64,000 bases of DNA from Pictodentalium vernedei. Taxonomy: Eukaryota; Mollusca; Scaphopoda; Dentaliida; Dentaliidae. Position numbers and translations under genes: made by a program. The notes beneath the pieces were generated by a model. That model saw only the letters and a program-made list of their open reading frames with translations. It made no database searches and had not been told where the DNA came from. Shown here one piece after another: positions 32,660-44,128 of this stretch. Every line of letters starts with the position of its first letter. The stretch's first letter is position 1. The stretch lies in NCBI GenBank assembly GCA_031216915.1, contig CM062296.1, positions 667,572,753-667,636,752 on the forward strand, given 5' to 3'.

Positions 32660-34480
32660 GAGGTGGGGGGGGGGGGGAGGAGTACAGTGGACACGTGCCC
32701 CTCCACTTTTTCCACAGATATGTTGCGTGGTTACAAAATGAGTTAAAATGGGCGCAATGCCAATATACGGGCATTCCTGGAATGTATTATTTGCAAATCC
32801 AAACAACATTTCGCCAAAGAATCGCCAAAGAATCGAACATTCGGTCGCTTCATTCCGTTTCTTCTACTTCGACCATCTTCCAACCCGAAGGTTATCCTTC
32901 GGTTTGGAACATGACTGAAGTAGAAGAAATGGACAGAACAGTGACCACACCGCGGCATGCTCATCTAAACGAGACGCTACAGTGTGTCAAGGCACATTTA
33001 CCGATATGCGATTTTATACCATGATTACCTATTCTACTATATACGAAAAGCCTATGACATAAATTTTAACTTTATACACCAACCGTGGTGAACAAGTCAG
33101 CAATGGGATTTCAGTAGTTAAAATTTACACCAACAGTGGAACTACATCCAAGTTGACCTTTGGTGACGTCGACCTGAATGCGAACTTGTCTAAATTTATC
33201 GCGCGTCGCCTCGCGAAGAGTGAAATGAAAGTGGCAATTATTTATTACGTTTTTAAATGAGTTTACCCCATAAAATACCCCAAAATAACAAACATGGATT
33301 GCCTCGTGTTAATGGAGCATCCACAACGCGAAATAGTATATATGTTATTATGTTAGTAAAATGAAAAAGACCTGTTTATTTTTCTATTTCGTTTCGGTGA
33401 TAAAATTGAAAACGGAAGTACCGCCCACCGATGCTCATGTAAAAAACAAATTCGCACGTATGCACGACTGTTGCTCAGTAAAATCGAGAAAAATAATAGC
33501 GACTCTTAATAATCTGAAGATCATGGTATAAATAAAATATACCACTCGTGTATAACATTTGGTACACCAAGCTACTATGAGTATATTCTATACGTAACTT
33601 TTTCTCCCACTGGACCGAACCATGGTAGCCTTGAAAATGTATGCCCCTCGACTTTTATCGAGCTTCCACAGCCTCTGGGTGAAACACTGTGTGTATCAGT
33701 ATAATAAAAATAGTCTATATTCTAGATGAAAAATATAGGTTAAAAGAGTTGATCATGCCGGATCTAAACTTGGTTTACACTCACGTTTTATTGGAAACCT
33801 ATGTACTAAACTCCTACACATCATGACAGGAGAACTTAAAATGAAAGAGAAGAAAACAAATATATTTCATTGTAGCGTTTGTATTATAAAAATATCCATA
33901 TACCCGCTGACTGAAGCCATTATGTTAAAATATATGAATTGGAAGACATTCACAGCAGTCGGAAAGTCACTTCCTTCATCATTTTTTTTTATTTTTGAGC
34001 TAAGAACTACAAATAAGGCAACACTACCTGTTAGAAAAAGTATAAAACATCAGGTGGTCTGTGGAGAACGTCTAGAAAAGAATGTAAAATTATATACTGT
34101 CCAATTTTGTAGGTAGTTGTAAATGAGAACGTCCATTTTAAAGGTCAGTTAAGCTAATTTATTGCAATGGGGTTTGGTAAATATGTTCATGGAAACTCCC
34201 AAACTTAAGGGGTCGTCCAACAAAGCTTTCGAAATACTGATAAAAGAAGCAAACAAAAGCATATTATATCAAAATAATGTCTAGAGTACGAGACATGGAA
34301 TATATTCACTTGGTCGCGAAATTTTTTTTATGAGTTTTGTAACAGACAAGCTTCCGAAGGCATATAAAATAACAAATAGTAAAAATCACGAATAGATCGG
34401 TAATTCCAATGACTGAGTTTCAAATAAAAGACTTACAATTCCGGACTTGGCGAAAGAATATTTTACCATTTCGTCTCCGA
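32660..34480. other. No gene recognised
   Basis: Begins with a G tract (32665-32677). A short hairpin (CAACCCGAAGG...CCTTCGGTTTGG) is at 32880-32906. The 97-codon frame at 33823-34116 is Lys/Ile-rich and matches no family I recognise. AT-rich throughout. Confidence 0.35.
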
Positions 34481-34481
34481 T

Positions 34482-35210
34482 GTGTTTACCGCGCCTAGCC
34501 AGGATATCAAAGTTAGATGGGGGGGGGGGGGGGGGGGGGGGATGTGGGGGGGGGGGAGAATAATATATTGGCTGGTATACAGAATATTATTTGCTGCATC
34601 GTCGTGCAGCAGCAAGATGTGGGCGAGCACAACACAAGAGGGGGCGTCCCCCTCTCGTTGGAGGGCCTTCCCATCGGAAAAATTGTGAAATTCGAGACAA
34701 AAACCCTCACAGTTTCCTTGACTCTGAGTCTGTTTGTGTCCATAATTTATAAGTTGTGAAAGGTATTAATAATAAGGCCACAAGGTGGACTAACAAGTTG
34801 TGAAAGGCATCAATAATTAGGTCACAATGTGGCCTAATTATTGATGCCTTTCACAACTTATAAATTAAGGACACAAACAGACTCAGAGTCAAGGAAACTG
34901 TGGGGTTTTTTGTCTCGAATTTCACAATTTTTCTGATGGGAAGGCCCTCCAACGAGAGGGGGACGCCCCCTCTTGTGTTGTGCTCGCCCACATCTTGCTG
35001 CTGCACGACGATGCAGCAAATAATATTCTGTATACCAGCCAATATATTATTAAGGACACAAACAGACTCAGAATCAAGTAAATTGATAGATATTAAAATC
35101 TCTTGCCTGATGTTCCCTATATGGGCGAACGGGCGGGGGGGGGGGGGGGGCATGACTGAAATGTTAGAGGGATGTGCCCCCCCCCCCCACCCTGCGCCAC
35201 TGGTGTTTAC
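34482..35210. mobile_element. hAT-like MITE copy 2 carrying a 0.5-kb palindrome
   Basis: Body 34490-35202 with perfect 8-bp target duplication GTGTTTAC (34482-34489, 35203-35210). The right end inverts to CAGTGGCGCAGGGTGGGG; the left end (CCGCGCCTAGCCAGG) is a mutated version. G/C homopolymers lie just inside both ends. The interior 34558-35050 is a large inverted repeat: arms of about 200 bp with TTGGCTGGTATACAG, GTGCAGCAGCAAGATGTGGG, GGGGGCGTCCCCCTCTCG and AAGTTGTGAAAGG. An inner palindrome lies at 34795-34858. The antisense frames over both arms are mirror copies of each other and are not genes. Confidence 0.8.
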
Positions 35211-35635
35211 AAACACGCCGAAAAATGCATGCACAAGAAAAAAAGTTTCCAAAATATTGTTTTCAAAGATTTAAGAACTGCAGAAAATGTCACACTCTTT
35301 TCAAATCGGCAAGGCGATGGAATCGAAAACTCTCGCATTGACAATGCCATTACAGGACTTTTTCAATTTACTCATCCAGGAATGCCATTTTTAGAAATGG
35401 ATCACTACGCCTCTACTTCGCAATATTATAATTTGGTTGTCGATACGTAAAGTATAAAACTAGATAATTAGGTCTGAAAACAAAAATATATCCACACAAA
35501 CATAATTGGTAATCGTCAGTAGTATTTCAGGCCCCAAACAACAGATAGAAACAGTGAGTTTGAGGAAAATGCGAGCTAGAAAAGTACTCCAGTTTATTAG
35601 AACGTGCCTTATAGCACTACATGCTACTATTATAA
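35211..35635. other. No gene recognised
   Basis: Short frames only; unassigned sequence. Confidence 0.35.
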
Positions 35636-35669
35636 GCCCAAAATGGGGTTTTGCCAAGTCCGTTTCTGT

Positions 35670-36010
35670 GATTTTTCCAATGGATTGTCGGGTTTATTTG
35701 GGTAATTAGATACATTCCCATTTCATCGAACACACCCTCCGCACATACCACCTGCTCTATAAGAAGCCTTTCAGGTTCATAGCAACCACGTGCTATCATA
35801 GAAACCAAGATGGCGGCCCCTACTCTACAAAATGGATTGCGGAGATACGTATCATCCTAGCAACATGTGCTGCGTATCCGCACTGACACCACGTATCACT
35901 ATGGTAATGACGTTACAGCATGGCCGCCCCGTGGGTTACCATGACAACCAAACATGACGTAACTAGGCCACGTGACTATGGCTTGATTGACGTCACATGA
36001 GAACCATAAA
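35670..36010 (-). mobile_element. Foldback family, single right-type end
   Basis: From GGATTGTCGGGTTTATTTGG (about 35683) through CCAAGATGGCGGC (35806-35817), ATACGTATCATCC, GCACTGACACCACGTATCACTATGG and GGGTTACCATGACAACC to GACGTCACATGAG near 36000. This follows the right end of foldback 1 module by module with more divergence. No mirrored left end is near, so it is a deleted or solo end. Confidence 0.7.
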
Positions 36011-36019
36011 TGAGAACCA

Positions 36020-36720
36020 CAAGGCATGCCTTCGTAGACGTCGAAATCGCAAACTCTAAAGCCAATTAGTTATTTGTAACACCATCGCATCTCATTTTCG
36101 TGCTGTCAACATTTATCTTTGTTTTACATCGTAAATCAAATAAGGGCCTACGAAGTATGGCGCTGGGTCGAAACCGCAGACTTTGAAGCCAATTAGTTAA
36201 CTGTCACGCCATCGCATCGCGCACACTCTTATATTGAGTGTCTCACAATTTTTACAATTAAGACATTTACAAACTATATGCAGGAGCGTCGGGAAGTTGA
36301 CGGATTGGGGGTGCGTGTAAGCCAGGTTTGTCCCGACTGTGATGGCTCAAGTCGTGATTGATTGATGTTCCAACTCCATCTCAAGACATGCCTTCGTCGA
36401 AGGCATGCGAACGTCGAAATTGCAAACTCTTCTGAAGCCAATTAGTTAATTGTCACATCATCGCATCGCACACACTCTTGTCGTATTGAGTGTCTAACGG
36501 CATTAACGGTTAAGACATTTACACACAATAGATGCAGGAGCGTCGGTTAGATGACTGATTGATGGGGGGGGGGGGGGGGGGGGGGTAAGCCAGATTTCTC
36601 CCGCTTGTGAGGGATGAAGTCGCGATTGACCGATATTCCAACTATATCATATGATGTAGTTGGAATATTAGTCGATCGGTATTATAGTGGGCGGATGTGG
36701 CCGATTCGTTGGGTAAAAAG
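36020..36720. repeat. About 250-bp tandem repeat with palindromic GCATGCCTTCG cores
   Basis: GAAGCCAATTAGTTAACTGTC (36184) recurs at 36434, 250 bp on, with a shortened copy at about 36060. Each unit has ATGCAGGAGCGTCGG and a CATGCC.../...GGCATG palindrome. G19 at 36567-36585. The right part (TTGGAATATTAGTCGATCGG) resembles 6867-6890, and GATTCGTTGGGTAAAAAGTTAA is a trace of the TTAA MITE end. Confidence 0.6.
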
Positions 36721-37221
36721 TTAATAAACTCCATTTTGCGAGTCCTCTTACTAGATCCGATGCGAACGTTCCGGGGGCTGCGATAAAGAAAATTTCAGAA
36801 ATTACTATTTTTCTTCTCAATTTGCAATTTCGACAGTATTTTGACTCGTAGTTTTGATTTGCTACAGAACAAAGACAATAATTATCGCAGCTTTGTCCAG
36901 TTGTCCAGTATCAGATGTGAAATAAATAATCTCTGATCTTAATTTTGACGCATTAACGATTCATTGTGCCAAAATTATATTCGGTGATTTATATTCCAGT
37001 CTACACAGGAGTCTCAATGCAGTTGATATTTTCTTTGCTGTACAGTGAGGCTGACAGGGGATCACACCATGTAGAAATTGCAAAATGGGACGAACATTTG
37101 GCACTTATTACTTAAATGTAACCCCGAAATGCTCGCGTCGTAATTAGTGTGTAAATGCCATTACACAAGAAAACCATACCACAAAAGAGAGATTCAACAA
37201 TAACAATTTGCTATCACCAAG

Positions 37222-37468
37222 CCTGGAAATAAGCAGCAGACTGGCACCTGCAAAATGAGGTCCCCAGAGGGTGAATTCGGTGATGCTACCCTGCACAGCA
37301 GGGTAGCATCACTGAATTCACCCTCTGTGAACCTCAATCTTAATCAAAGTCTCAAGCCTAAACAGAAAGAGATACCCAGAGAATAAATTTGCCCACTGTA
37401 TGGGATAGCTCCAGCAAGCTCCCCATCTGGGGACCTCATTCTGCAAATGACAGATTGCGTATTTTCTG
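37222..37468. mobile_element. Palindromic MITE family 2, copy c
   Basis: CCTGGAAATAAGCAGCAG left end and inverse right end (GATTGCGTATTTTCTGG), with hairpin core GCTACCCTGC/GCAGGGTAGC. Same orientation as copy a at 3281. Confidence 0.7.
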
Positions 37469-37960
37469 GTTTGGCTACCACACTTTTTGACAAAAGCTTC
37501 ACCCCATTCAAAAGCCTGATCGGAATGATGAATTTTAGGATGAATGAATTTCAATGAAGTGCGTGTACTGAAACCACTGATAACACCTTGTTTTGATCTT
37601 CAACTACCTGATGTTACCAGTTTTTCGCTCAATATTTATCAAGTTTATAAATGAGGTAACCGTTATCCTATCACGCATGGGAAATGATCGACGAAGGGAC
37701 AAACAATTGATGAAGTTAATAAATCATCAGGAGGCTGCTTCATCGAGCCTACGGTAATGTTATTTTCTTTTCATCCCTTTTCCAAAGATCTATTTAATGC
37801 CGCACAAGCCGGTCACTCTGTGATCAGATTATTTGTTGATAGTACCCTCGGGCAGGAAGGCTATTGAGCAGAGTGCGAAATGAAACGACCGCTTGAGAAT
37901 TTGCCGCTAATTAACTTCTTATTTTGTAATTTGGTTCAGCGTATCGTTTTATTCAAGTTG

Positions 37961-38470
37961 AGCAGATATTAGGGATCTGCGAATCACATATTTGTTTTTC
38001 GAATCGAATCGTGTCTCTGATATCAAATCGAATCGAATCTCGAATCGAATCTTAATAGACAAGTTATTTCATATTGCACCAAATGGACGTTACGTTACAC
38101 TGTGATGACCCTTACAACACTGACTTGCACCCAGAACATCAATAAATAAATATTCTCTGCAGCACCGTCGCTAAAACAGCTTGTGCACGCCTTCAAAAAC
38201 TAAAAATATGGAAAATATTCCAGACAAAATTCACAACTTACCTAACAATTAACCTTTGTCAATTACTCAATTAAATATGAATTCTGCCTGCATGAATGAA
38301 TTGTCTATTGTCAATTTTATCCAATTTTTGTTGGAAATGTAACAAATTGAATTAGTACGAGAGAATCGAAAAAATCGAATCTTGAGACTGATTCGAAATC
38401 GATCTCGAAGCAGACGTATGGTATCGATATCGAATCGAATCTCGAATATTCGTAGGATCCCAGCAGATAT
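37961..38470. mobile_element. hAT-like MITE with TCGAA-rich ends, copy b
   Basis: Body 37970-38461, flanked on both sides by AGCAGATAT (37961-37969, 38462-38470). The ends TAGGGATCTGCGAATC and, inverted, GGGATCCTACGAATATTC fit a hAT-like terminus. A duplication of 8-9 bp supports this. It lacks the 94-bp palindrome of copy a. Confidence 0.8.
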
Positions 38471-38658
38471 ATATTCTAAGCCAATATTATTAAACCACAT
38501 GGAGGGAGACAAACTTTATTATATTACTGACAGTAGTGTCTTTGATCTAGGACAGATGAAGCAGTGGTGAAGCCAGCAATTGTTTCTATGCAATGCAACT
38601 CGAGGATGAGGTCTGTCGACTAAAAAGACTGAAATCTTGGCCAGAGGCCAAGCCCTGT

Positions 38659-38731
38659 CCAAAGGTCAAGTCGGAGGAGATTATGGGAGGGGGTCACCCC
38701 CTCCCATAATCTCCTCCAACTTGACCTTTGG
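38659..38731. repeat. 73-bp palindrome
   Basis: CCAAAGGTCAAGTCGGAGG...CCTCCAACTTGACCTTTGG meeting at GGGGGTCACCCCC; one or two mismatches. Confidence 0.85.
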
Positions 38732-39464
38732 TCATCGATGCAGCTGAAATGTCTGCACCTGAATGATCAGGTCCATGTGATAACAAAAATATTAGTAACC
38801 AAGTAGACACAATAGCGGATCATGCCGCGGATGTCTGCGCGCACTTTAACCCTTTAAGCTTCAGATTAATTTTAATGTTAATTTCTACCATACTCAACTT
38901 AATTCGTCGTAGGGATGTATTATTCGAAAAGTTATCTCCCCCTGTGAATACTGGAGTCTGACTGTAATGTAATTAGCATTGATCCACTGAAAGGTGTGAA
39001 TAAAATCTTGTTTGTCGGGAAATCGTTTTCTCAAGCGGCGAGAGAAGTAAGTTGAGAATGAAGGCGTCAGACAGTTTATTGTGCAATCATTTAAGAGAAT
39101 TGTTAATTTGATTACAATAATCGAGAATTGTTTTGATTTTGAGAATGTTGGTACTTTACACTGTCCTCTCAACTACGATGTTGGGGTGGGGGTACAGAAA
39201 CGGGACAGGTTTATCGGGGTTTACAGCTGTCTTTCAGTGGCCATGCTTGTGAAAGTGTGAGCCATCTCTTTTAAAGCAGGTATTGAAGGAACCTCCGGAC
39301 AGAGTCAACAGTATCTGTGTGACATTACAAATTGCAACGCAAACTATCTTCTTATTGTAGAAAAAACACACACATACATATATTTATGGACTTCAATGGA
39401 CAATGAGGCATACTAGTTAAATAAGCGACAAGCTTCACATTTCTGGCTGAACTGAAAGTAATTA

Positions 39465-40010
39465 ATAGGGCTATCGCACCTTTCCTTTTATTCACACCGA
39501 AACCTTCTGCATATTGTGGACTGTGGGTTCAACTGTTTTTACAACAATCAAATTTGTCTTGGTTTTAACATCAAAAGGAAAAAAATGGGCAAATGTCAGA
39601 TTATATATTTTTATATGATTAGAGAGGACAATATCTATATTATATGCACATATGCGCAGAGCATTGCTAATATGAAGACTAAAAAATATTTTAATCTCTA
39701 AAAGTTGACGAAAGCGCAATTTTCCATTATTTTACATGGCACTCTACACGAAATAACCGTACCTTTTTAAATGAACAGGGGAAAAAAATTGGTCGAATGA
39801 AATGGTTCGATTATATCACCAAGTGAGAGCATATATATTGTTCTTAAATGTCTGATGCGCAGAGCAAATATAACTTTCACGGGTTTTATATAATTTTGAG
39901 AAATATAAAAATTCCCCATTCAATTAGTGCTAATTTTTGCAAGCCAATTCCTAGCAATCAGGGGAGATAACTATTTGGTAAATAGATGCGAATAACGAGA
40001 ATAGTTGAAC
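39465..40010 (+). repeat. Unclassified dispersed repeat, uninterrupted copy
   Basis: Counterpart of 27400-28320 without the SINE. No terminal repeats or coding potential recognised. The preceding 38900-38950 segment (AAAGTTATCTCCCCCTGTG) also resembles 27158-27178, so the full repeat may be longer. Confidence 0.7.
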
Positions 40011-40194
40011 ATGCCGTATAGACATGTATACACCTGATGGCTAGTGGTGTTTTGGGGTCATTGTTGGATGTACAGGCAGCCAATGATGAGTAAAAACGTT
40101 GCTAACATACATACGACCTGCCATTTGAGTTTTCAAGGAAGAATATACTTAGTGCAACTTTTTCAAAGCAATATAAAAGTGGCTGTTGGTAGCT

Positions 40195-40475
40195 GTTTGG
40201 GTTCTTAAAGTAAGGATTAAAAGGGGTTGCTTCAACGGTTCTCCCGTGGGGATCCCGGGAAGTGGAGCGGTGTTTATTTACTGCAGTAGACAAGTTCTGC
40301 ATAGCTGGTAATGTACGACCAGGAACTAACGCCTGGGATGGAAGTCTTCTAAAGTGGGCAGCATATGTATAAACGATTTGTTGAACTTGACTTCAAACCT
40401 ATGCTGCGGCCGTGATAGAGCTACAGATGCTAAAAATGACCTAAACGCCAGTAAATAAATAAATGTGCTTCAACG
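40195..40475 (+). repeat. SINE-like repeat family 2, copy
   Basis: GATCCCGGGAAGTGGAGCGG, GCAGTAGACAAGTTCTGC and GCCTGGGATGGAAGTCTTC, ending GTAAATAAATAAATG. The second good copy after 7180-7456. Confidence 0.65.
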
Positions 40476-40527
40476 GTTTACCTAATACGGTTTGAAGTTT
40501 TATTCACGTTTTCTTCGATCGCAAGGC

Positions 40528-41103
40528 TTAACCTTTTACCCAACATAACGTTCAAAACCAGCCAGCGTAATTCACAAATATTGCCATTCAATATGCATTA
40601 TTTTTTTCTTCCATTTTTGGCCTCAAAAACATAGCTTATAAATGATTTATTTCGTAGTACAACATGCATATAAATACAAACTAAATATAGCAACATACAA
40701 TTATCTCAAATACATGCCGGGTTGCACTACAGGGAGATGACATAGCCACTAGGGCTGTCTTCCCTCCATTCCCAATAAGAAACAAAGATGTAAAATGTGA
40801 AACAATCCTGACAACAGCGTGTATGTCAATGAAGAGAAAATTAATGGAAGATTAATTTTTTAGATGGTTCTTTCCATATAAATAAAATAATTTTCTATCG
40901 CTTTTAGAAAATGAAACAATTTATAGGGTCAGTTAATAGATAAGGACGAGATTACAGAGCTAGGACCTACAGTCAGGGCAAACTGGATTATTACAAATGA
41001 GGGGTGATAAGTCATGTTTATGACGCAAAAAAATACAAAAATTAGTTATTCAATAATTTTGTTTGCCAGTGTCGTCTGCTTTTCATGTTAGGAAAAGGGT
41101 TAA
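40528..41103 (-). mobile_element. TTAA MITE split by a retroposon fragment
   Basis: The termini are at 40532 (CCTTTTACCCAAC) and 41099 (AGGAAAAGGG), each next to TTAA. Between 40637 and 40958 is a foreign piece of about 320 bp flanked by AAATGA. On the minus strand it ends in AAATAAATCATTT, like the tail of a truncated LINE or SINE. This orders the insertions: MITE first, retroposon second. Confidence 0.7.
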
Positions 41104-41261
41104 ATTAGAGTCATCACACTATGTCAAAGTTCCAGTCTCGGATGAAATACCGTTAATTTTAATTTTATAGCATAGAACGCAATTCTCGCATCGCACCCAG
41201 TGTCTAAATACACCCCATTCAATCCTTCGTTAAATGGTGTTTCTATCTCTACGGGTACCAG

Positions 41262-41442
41262 AAACAGTTTCCCAGATTGGAGCACGGTGTAAAGGCTTGT
41301 GTGGGTTAGTAAGTTGTAGAATCCGACAGTTATTCGCCGCTGCTCAGTGGTTCTCTCCAGCTGCTATGTCTACCCCACTTATTAAACTGTCCGACACAAT
41401 ACATCCTGGTTGTTGAATTGTGGTTAAACCTAAATAAATAGT
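41262..41442 (+). mobile_element. tRNA-derived SINE family 1, 5'-truncated
   Basis: GTTAGTAAGTTGTAGAATCC, GACAGTTATTCGCCGCTGC, CAGTGGTTCTCTCC and AAACTGTCCGACAC match the copy at 9817; the tail is AAACCTAAATAAATAG. Confidence 0.65.
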
Positions 41443-41835
41443 ATCCCTGGTTAACAATGACAAACCAAGGTCGCTCGGAACTGATGGAAGGACAAGGGGG
41501 TAAGGAGGCAAATGGGGGAGTATATGGCAATGATGGATGTGTTGCTTTGCATCTGTCGCATGCTTGTCAGATGTGCTGGTTGTTAAAAATGTAAAATGGT
41601 CGAATCTTGAATGGACTTAAAGCGTTTTTCACATCTTCTTTTGTATTAAGTGGGGCGTAACCATAGTTCTTCCAAGAGCAGGGAAGCATACCAAAATTTC
41701 GGTTTGGTATCGGTATAGCGGAGGCACTGATTCACTGTACCGACGCAATAAAAATATCGCTTTGTCCGGTTTCGAATTACCCGCTTCGTCTTATATTTAG
41801 CCACCACCTTTAACACTATTGTCACCTGTTTTCTG

Positions 41836-42523
41836 ATGATTAATAGTATGTAATGTGGTTTTGAGTCACTCACTATTTGAAGGATCTCAAGCAGGATCTC
41901 ACGTGATGTCATAGTCACATGACCCAGTGGCGCCATGTTGTGTTGTCACCCCCATAGTGATATGTGATGTTAGTGTGCTTGCGTAGTGCGTGTTATTATG
42001 GTGATACGTGTTTCGTTTCGTAGAATTACCCAAATAAACCCGACAATCCCTCCAAATCACCAAAATCCACTTTATTTGATATGAATTCTTAAAGAATCCC
42101 TTTTAGGACCGCCATACCATGGATTATAATAGTAGCAAGCACTGCTATAGTACTGAGGGGCCCCTTTGGATTATAGCCAACTGATAGACAACCTCCATGA
42201 AAGCCTATATAATTCCTAAAGCCAGGAATATATCGAGCAGTTACTGATAAGTCGTTGCTCGAACGACTCTAATCTCATCGAGCAAATAAGCCATAGAGTA
42301 TTTACTCGAACGAGTGACTCGCACATACGACTCTTAGTCTCATTTCGTTATTTGAGGATACCTATGACCTGGTATTGTATTATTTGAGGATACCTATCGA
42401 GGATACCTTCTGGAGAATCCCTTTTTTGTCGCCACTGGGTCACGTGACCATGACGCCACATGCGACCCGGCACGAGATCATTCAAATTGTGACTCAAAAC
42501 CACATTACATACTACTATGATTA
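41836..42523. mobile_element. Foldback element 3 (0.67 kb) with 7-bp target duplication
   Basis: Body 41843-42516. The ends share TAGTATGTAATGTGG, TTTTGAGTCAC and then CAYGTGACCCAGTGGCG in inverted orientation. ATGATTA flanks both sides (41836-41842, 42517-42523). The left part continues into the same sequence as foldback 1 (CCATAGTGATATGTGATG, AATCCCTCCAAATCACC). The interior has GAGGATACCTATCGAGG repeats and an inverted copy of the CGAACGAGTGACTCG module found in foldback 2. Confidence 0.75.
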
Positions 42524-42562
42524 TCTGTACGTTCTGGTATGCGCAGATCAAAGCTGCCATCT

Positions 42563-42609
42563 GATTAATTGTTGGAAAGGGTTCAGAGAGCCCTTTCCAA
42601 CAATTAATC
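42563..42609. repeat. Hairpin with 19-bp perfect arms
   Basis: GATTAATTGTTGGAAAGGG, a 9-bp loop, then the exact inverse. It lies 40 bp outside foldback element 3. Confidence 0.85.
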
Positions 42610-42619
42610 CGGTGATAGA

Positions 42620-43215
42620 GTTTCAAATATGTCATAAATTTGATTAAACTTCCTCGTATACAGGCGTACATAGAGGTCCTCCATATATGGTTAGAGTGGG
42701 CATGGCAGTAAAAGGATTAACCGAATTAATATTAGGCCAAATATGTAAGTCAGCGATCGCCCCATTTTAAGCAAATGGACAGAAAACATGAAATTACAAT
42801 ATATGAACGCGGTGCGTTTTAGCAGACGACGGGAATACTTCAATTCTTCAGAAGCATATACATGCAAAACTGTCACGACAAGAATACATGGGAATCTCCA
42901 AATCGATAGTGGAATCCGGTTATCTTCCAGGTAGGAAAAAAACAACCTAGTTTTATTCGTTTAAAACATCATTGCTTCTATTGCCGTTATCACCAACCGA
43001 AACTAAATATGGTACCGATATCGTGGTAAAATCGAAAAAAAAGAACCTGAAATTTCGATACCGCCCATCTCTATTTGCAGAAGCCACGAGTGCTCGGCAC
43101 AATATGGGAATTCGAAAAAAAGTGATATTTAATATTACTCTCCTCCATTACATGGAGCGGGAGCATATTTCCCCCATCAATGTATTTTTTTGCTTAAGCC
43201 TTTTTTCATCTACCC
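42620..43215. other. No gene recognised
   Basis: GGTACCGATATCG...GAAATTTCGATACCGCCC at 43010-43070 resembles phrases at 41690-41720 in the inverse sense, possibly two ends of an older element around foldback 3. Confidence 0.3.
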
Positions 43216-43260
43216 GAGTAGTAGGAGATGTATGGATCGTCCCTATTCAGGGGGACCTAG

Positions 43261-43460
43261 TGGGGGCCTAGGAAGTGACGTCATGTCACGTGACCCAGTG
43301 GCGCCATGTTGTTGTGGTGTGGTAACCCGCGTGAGCTGCCATCTTGTGACGTCATCTCCATAGTGATGCGTGGTGTGAGTGCGCATGCGCAGCGCGTGTA
43401 GTTAGGGTGATGCGTGTTTCCGTCGTCCATTTTGTATACTGGAAGCCGCCATCTTGGGTT
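43261..43460 (+). promoter_or_regulatory. Promoter-type site cluster, left end of foldback 2
   Basis: TGACGTCA (43266-43273, 43347-43354), GTCACGTGAC (43275-43284), TGCGCATGCGCA (43380-43391) and GCCGCCATCTTG (43445-43456), in the same order and nearly the same spacing as foldback 1. Function not shown. Confidence 0.5.
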
Positions 43461-43479
43461 CTATGGTAGCACGTGGTCG

Positions 43480-43995
43480 AGTAATATGTGCGAGTCACTC
43501 GAACGAGCAATTGCTCTATGGCTCATTTGCTCGATGGGCTTCGAGTCGTTCAAGCAGTATGTGCAAGTCACTCGACCGAGCAATTGCTATATATTTCATT
43601 TGCTCGGTGGGCTTCGAGTCGTTCGAGCAATTACTTTTCAGTAACTGCTCGATAGTTTATTGGGAGAATTTGAGATAGGTATGTCTTGGGGTGGCCCAGA
43701 AGTCTGGGCCAAATAGGTATTAGAATCCTTAGGTAAGTATCCAATAAAAAGTATCCTCAAATAATAATACAATGCCAAGCCATAGGCATCCTCAAATACT
43801 GAAATGAGTCGTCGAGCAGTATGTGCGAGTCACTCGAATGAGCAATTGCTCTATGGCTCATTTGCTCGATGTGCTTCGAGTCGTTCGAGCAGTATGTGCA
43901 AGTCACTCGACCGAGCAATTGTTCTAAAGCTCATTTGCTCGAGGGGCTTCGAGTCGTTCGAGCAATGACTTTTCAGTAACTGCTTGATAGCTTAG
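43480..43995 (+). repeat. About 73-bp tandem module, two blocks
   Basis: The unit contains GTGCGAGTCACTCGAACGAG, CAATTGCTCTATGGCTCA and TTTGCTCGATGGGCTTCGAG. It occurs twice at 43483-43650 and twice at 43805-43975, separated by GAGGATAC-type repeats. It contains perfect short palindromes such as GAGCAATTGCTC. Related modules are at 42250-42330 (inverted) and 55450-55760. Confidence 0.8.
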
Positions 43996-44128
43996 AGAAG
44001 AAATGATTTCGCGCGCCGAAGGCGCGCAGGGACGATATGGGGGACAAGCCCCTTTCGACCCTCGATGACTGTAGAAGATTAGTATTACATGTCTAGGCGT
44101 GTCAAAGGAGGAAAAGGAAGGAGGAGGT

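Noticed and set aside
34513..35274. Four overlapping frames with shared peptides on both strands
   Set aside because: They are mirror readings of the palindrome arms and G/C tracts.
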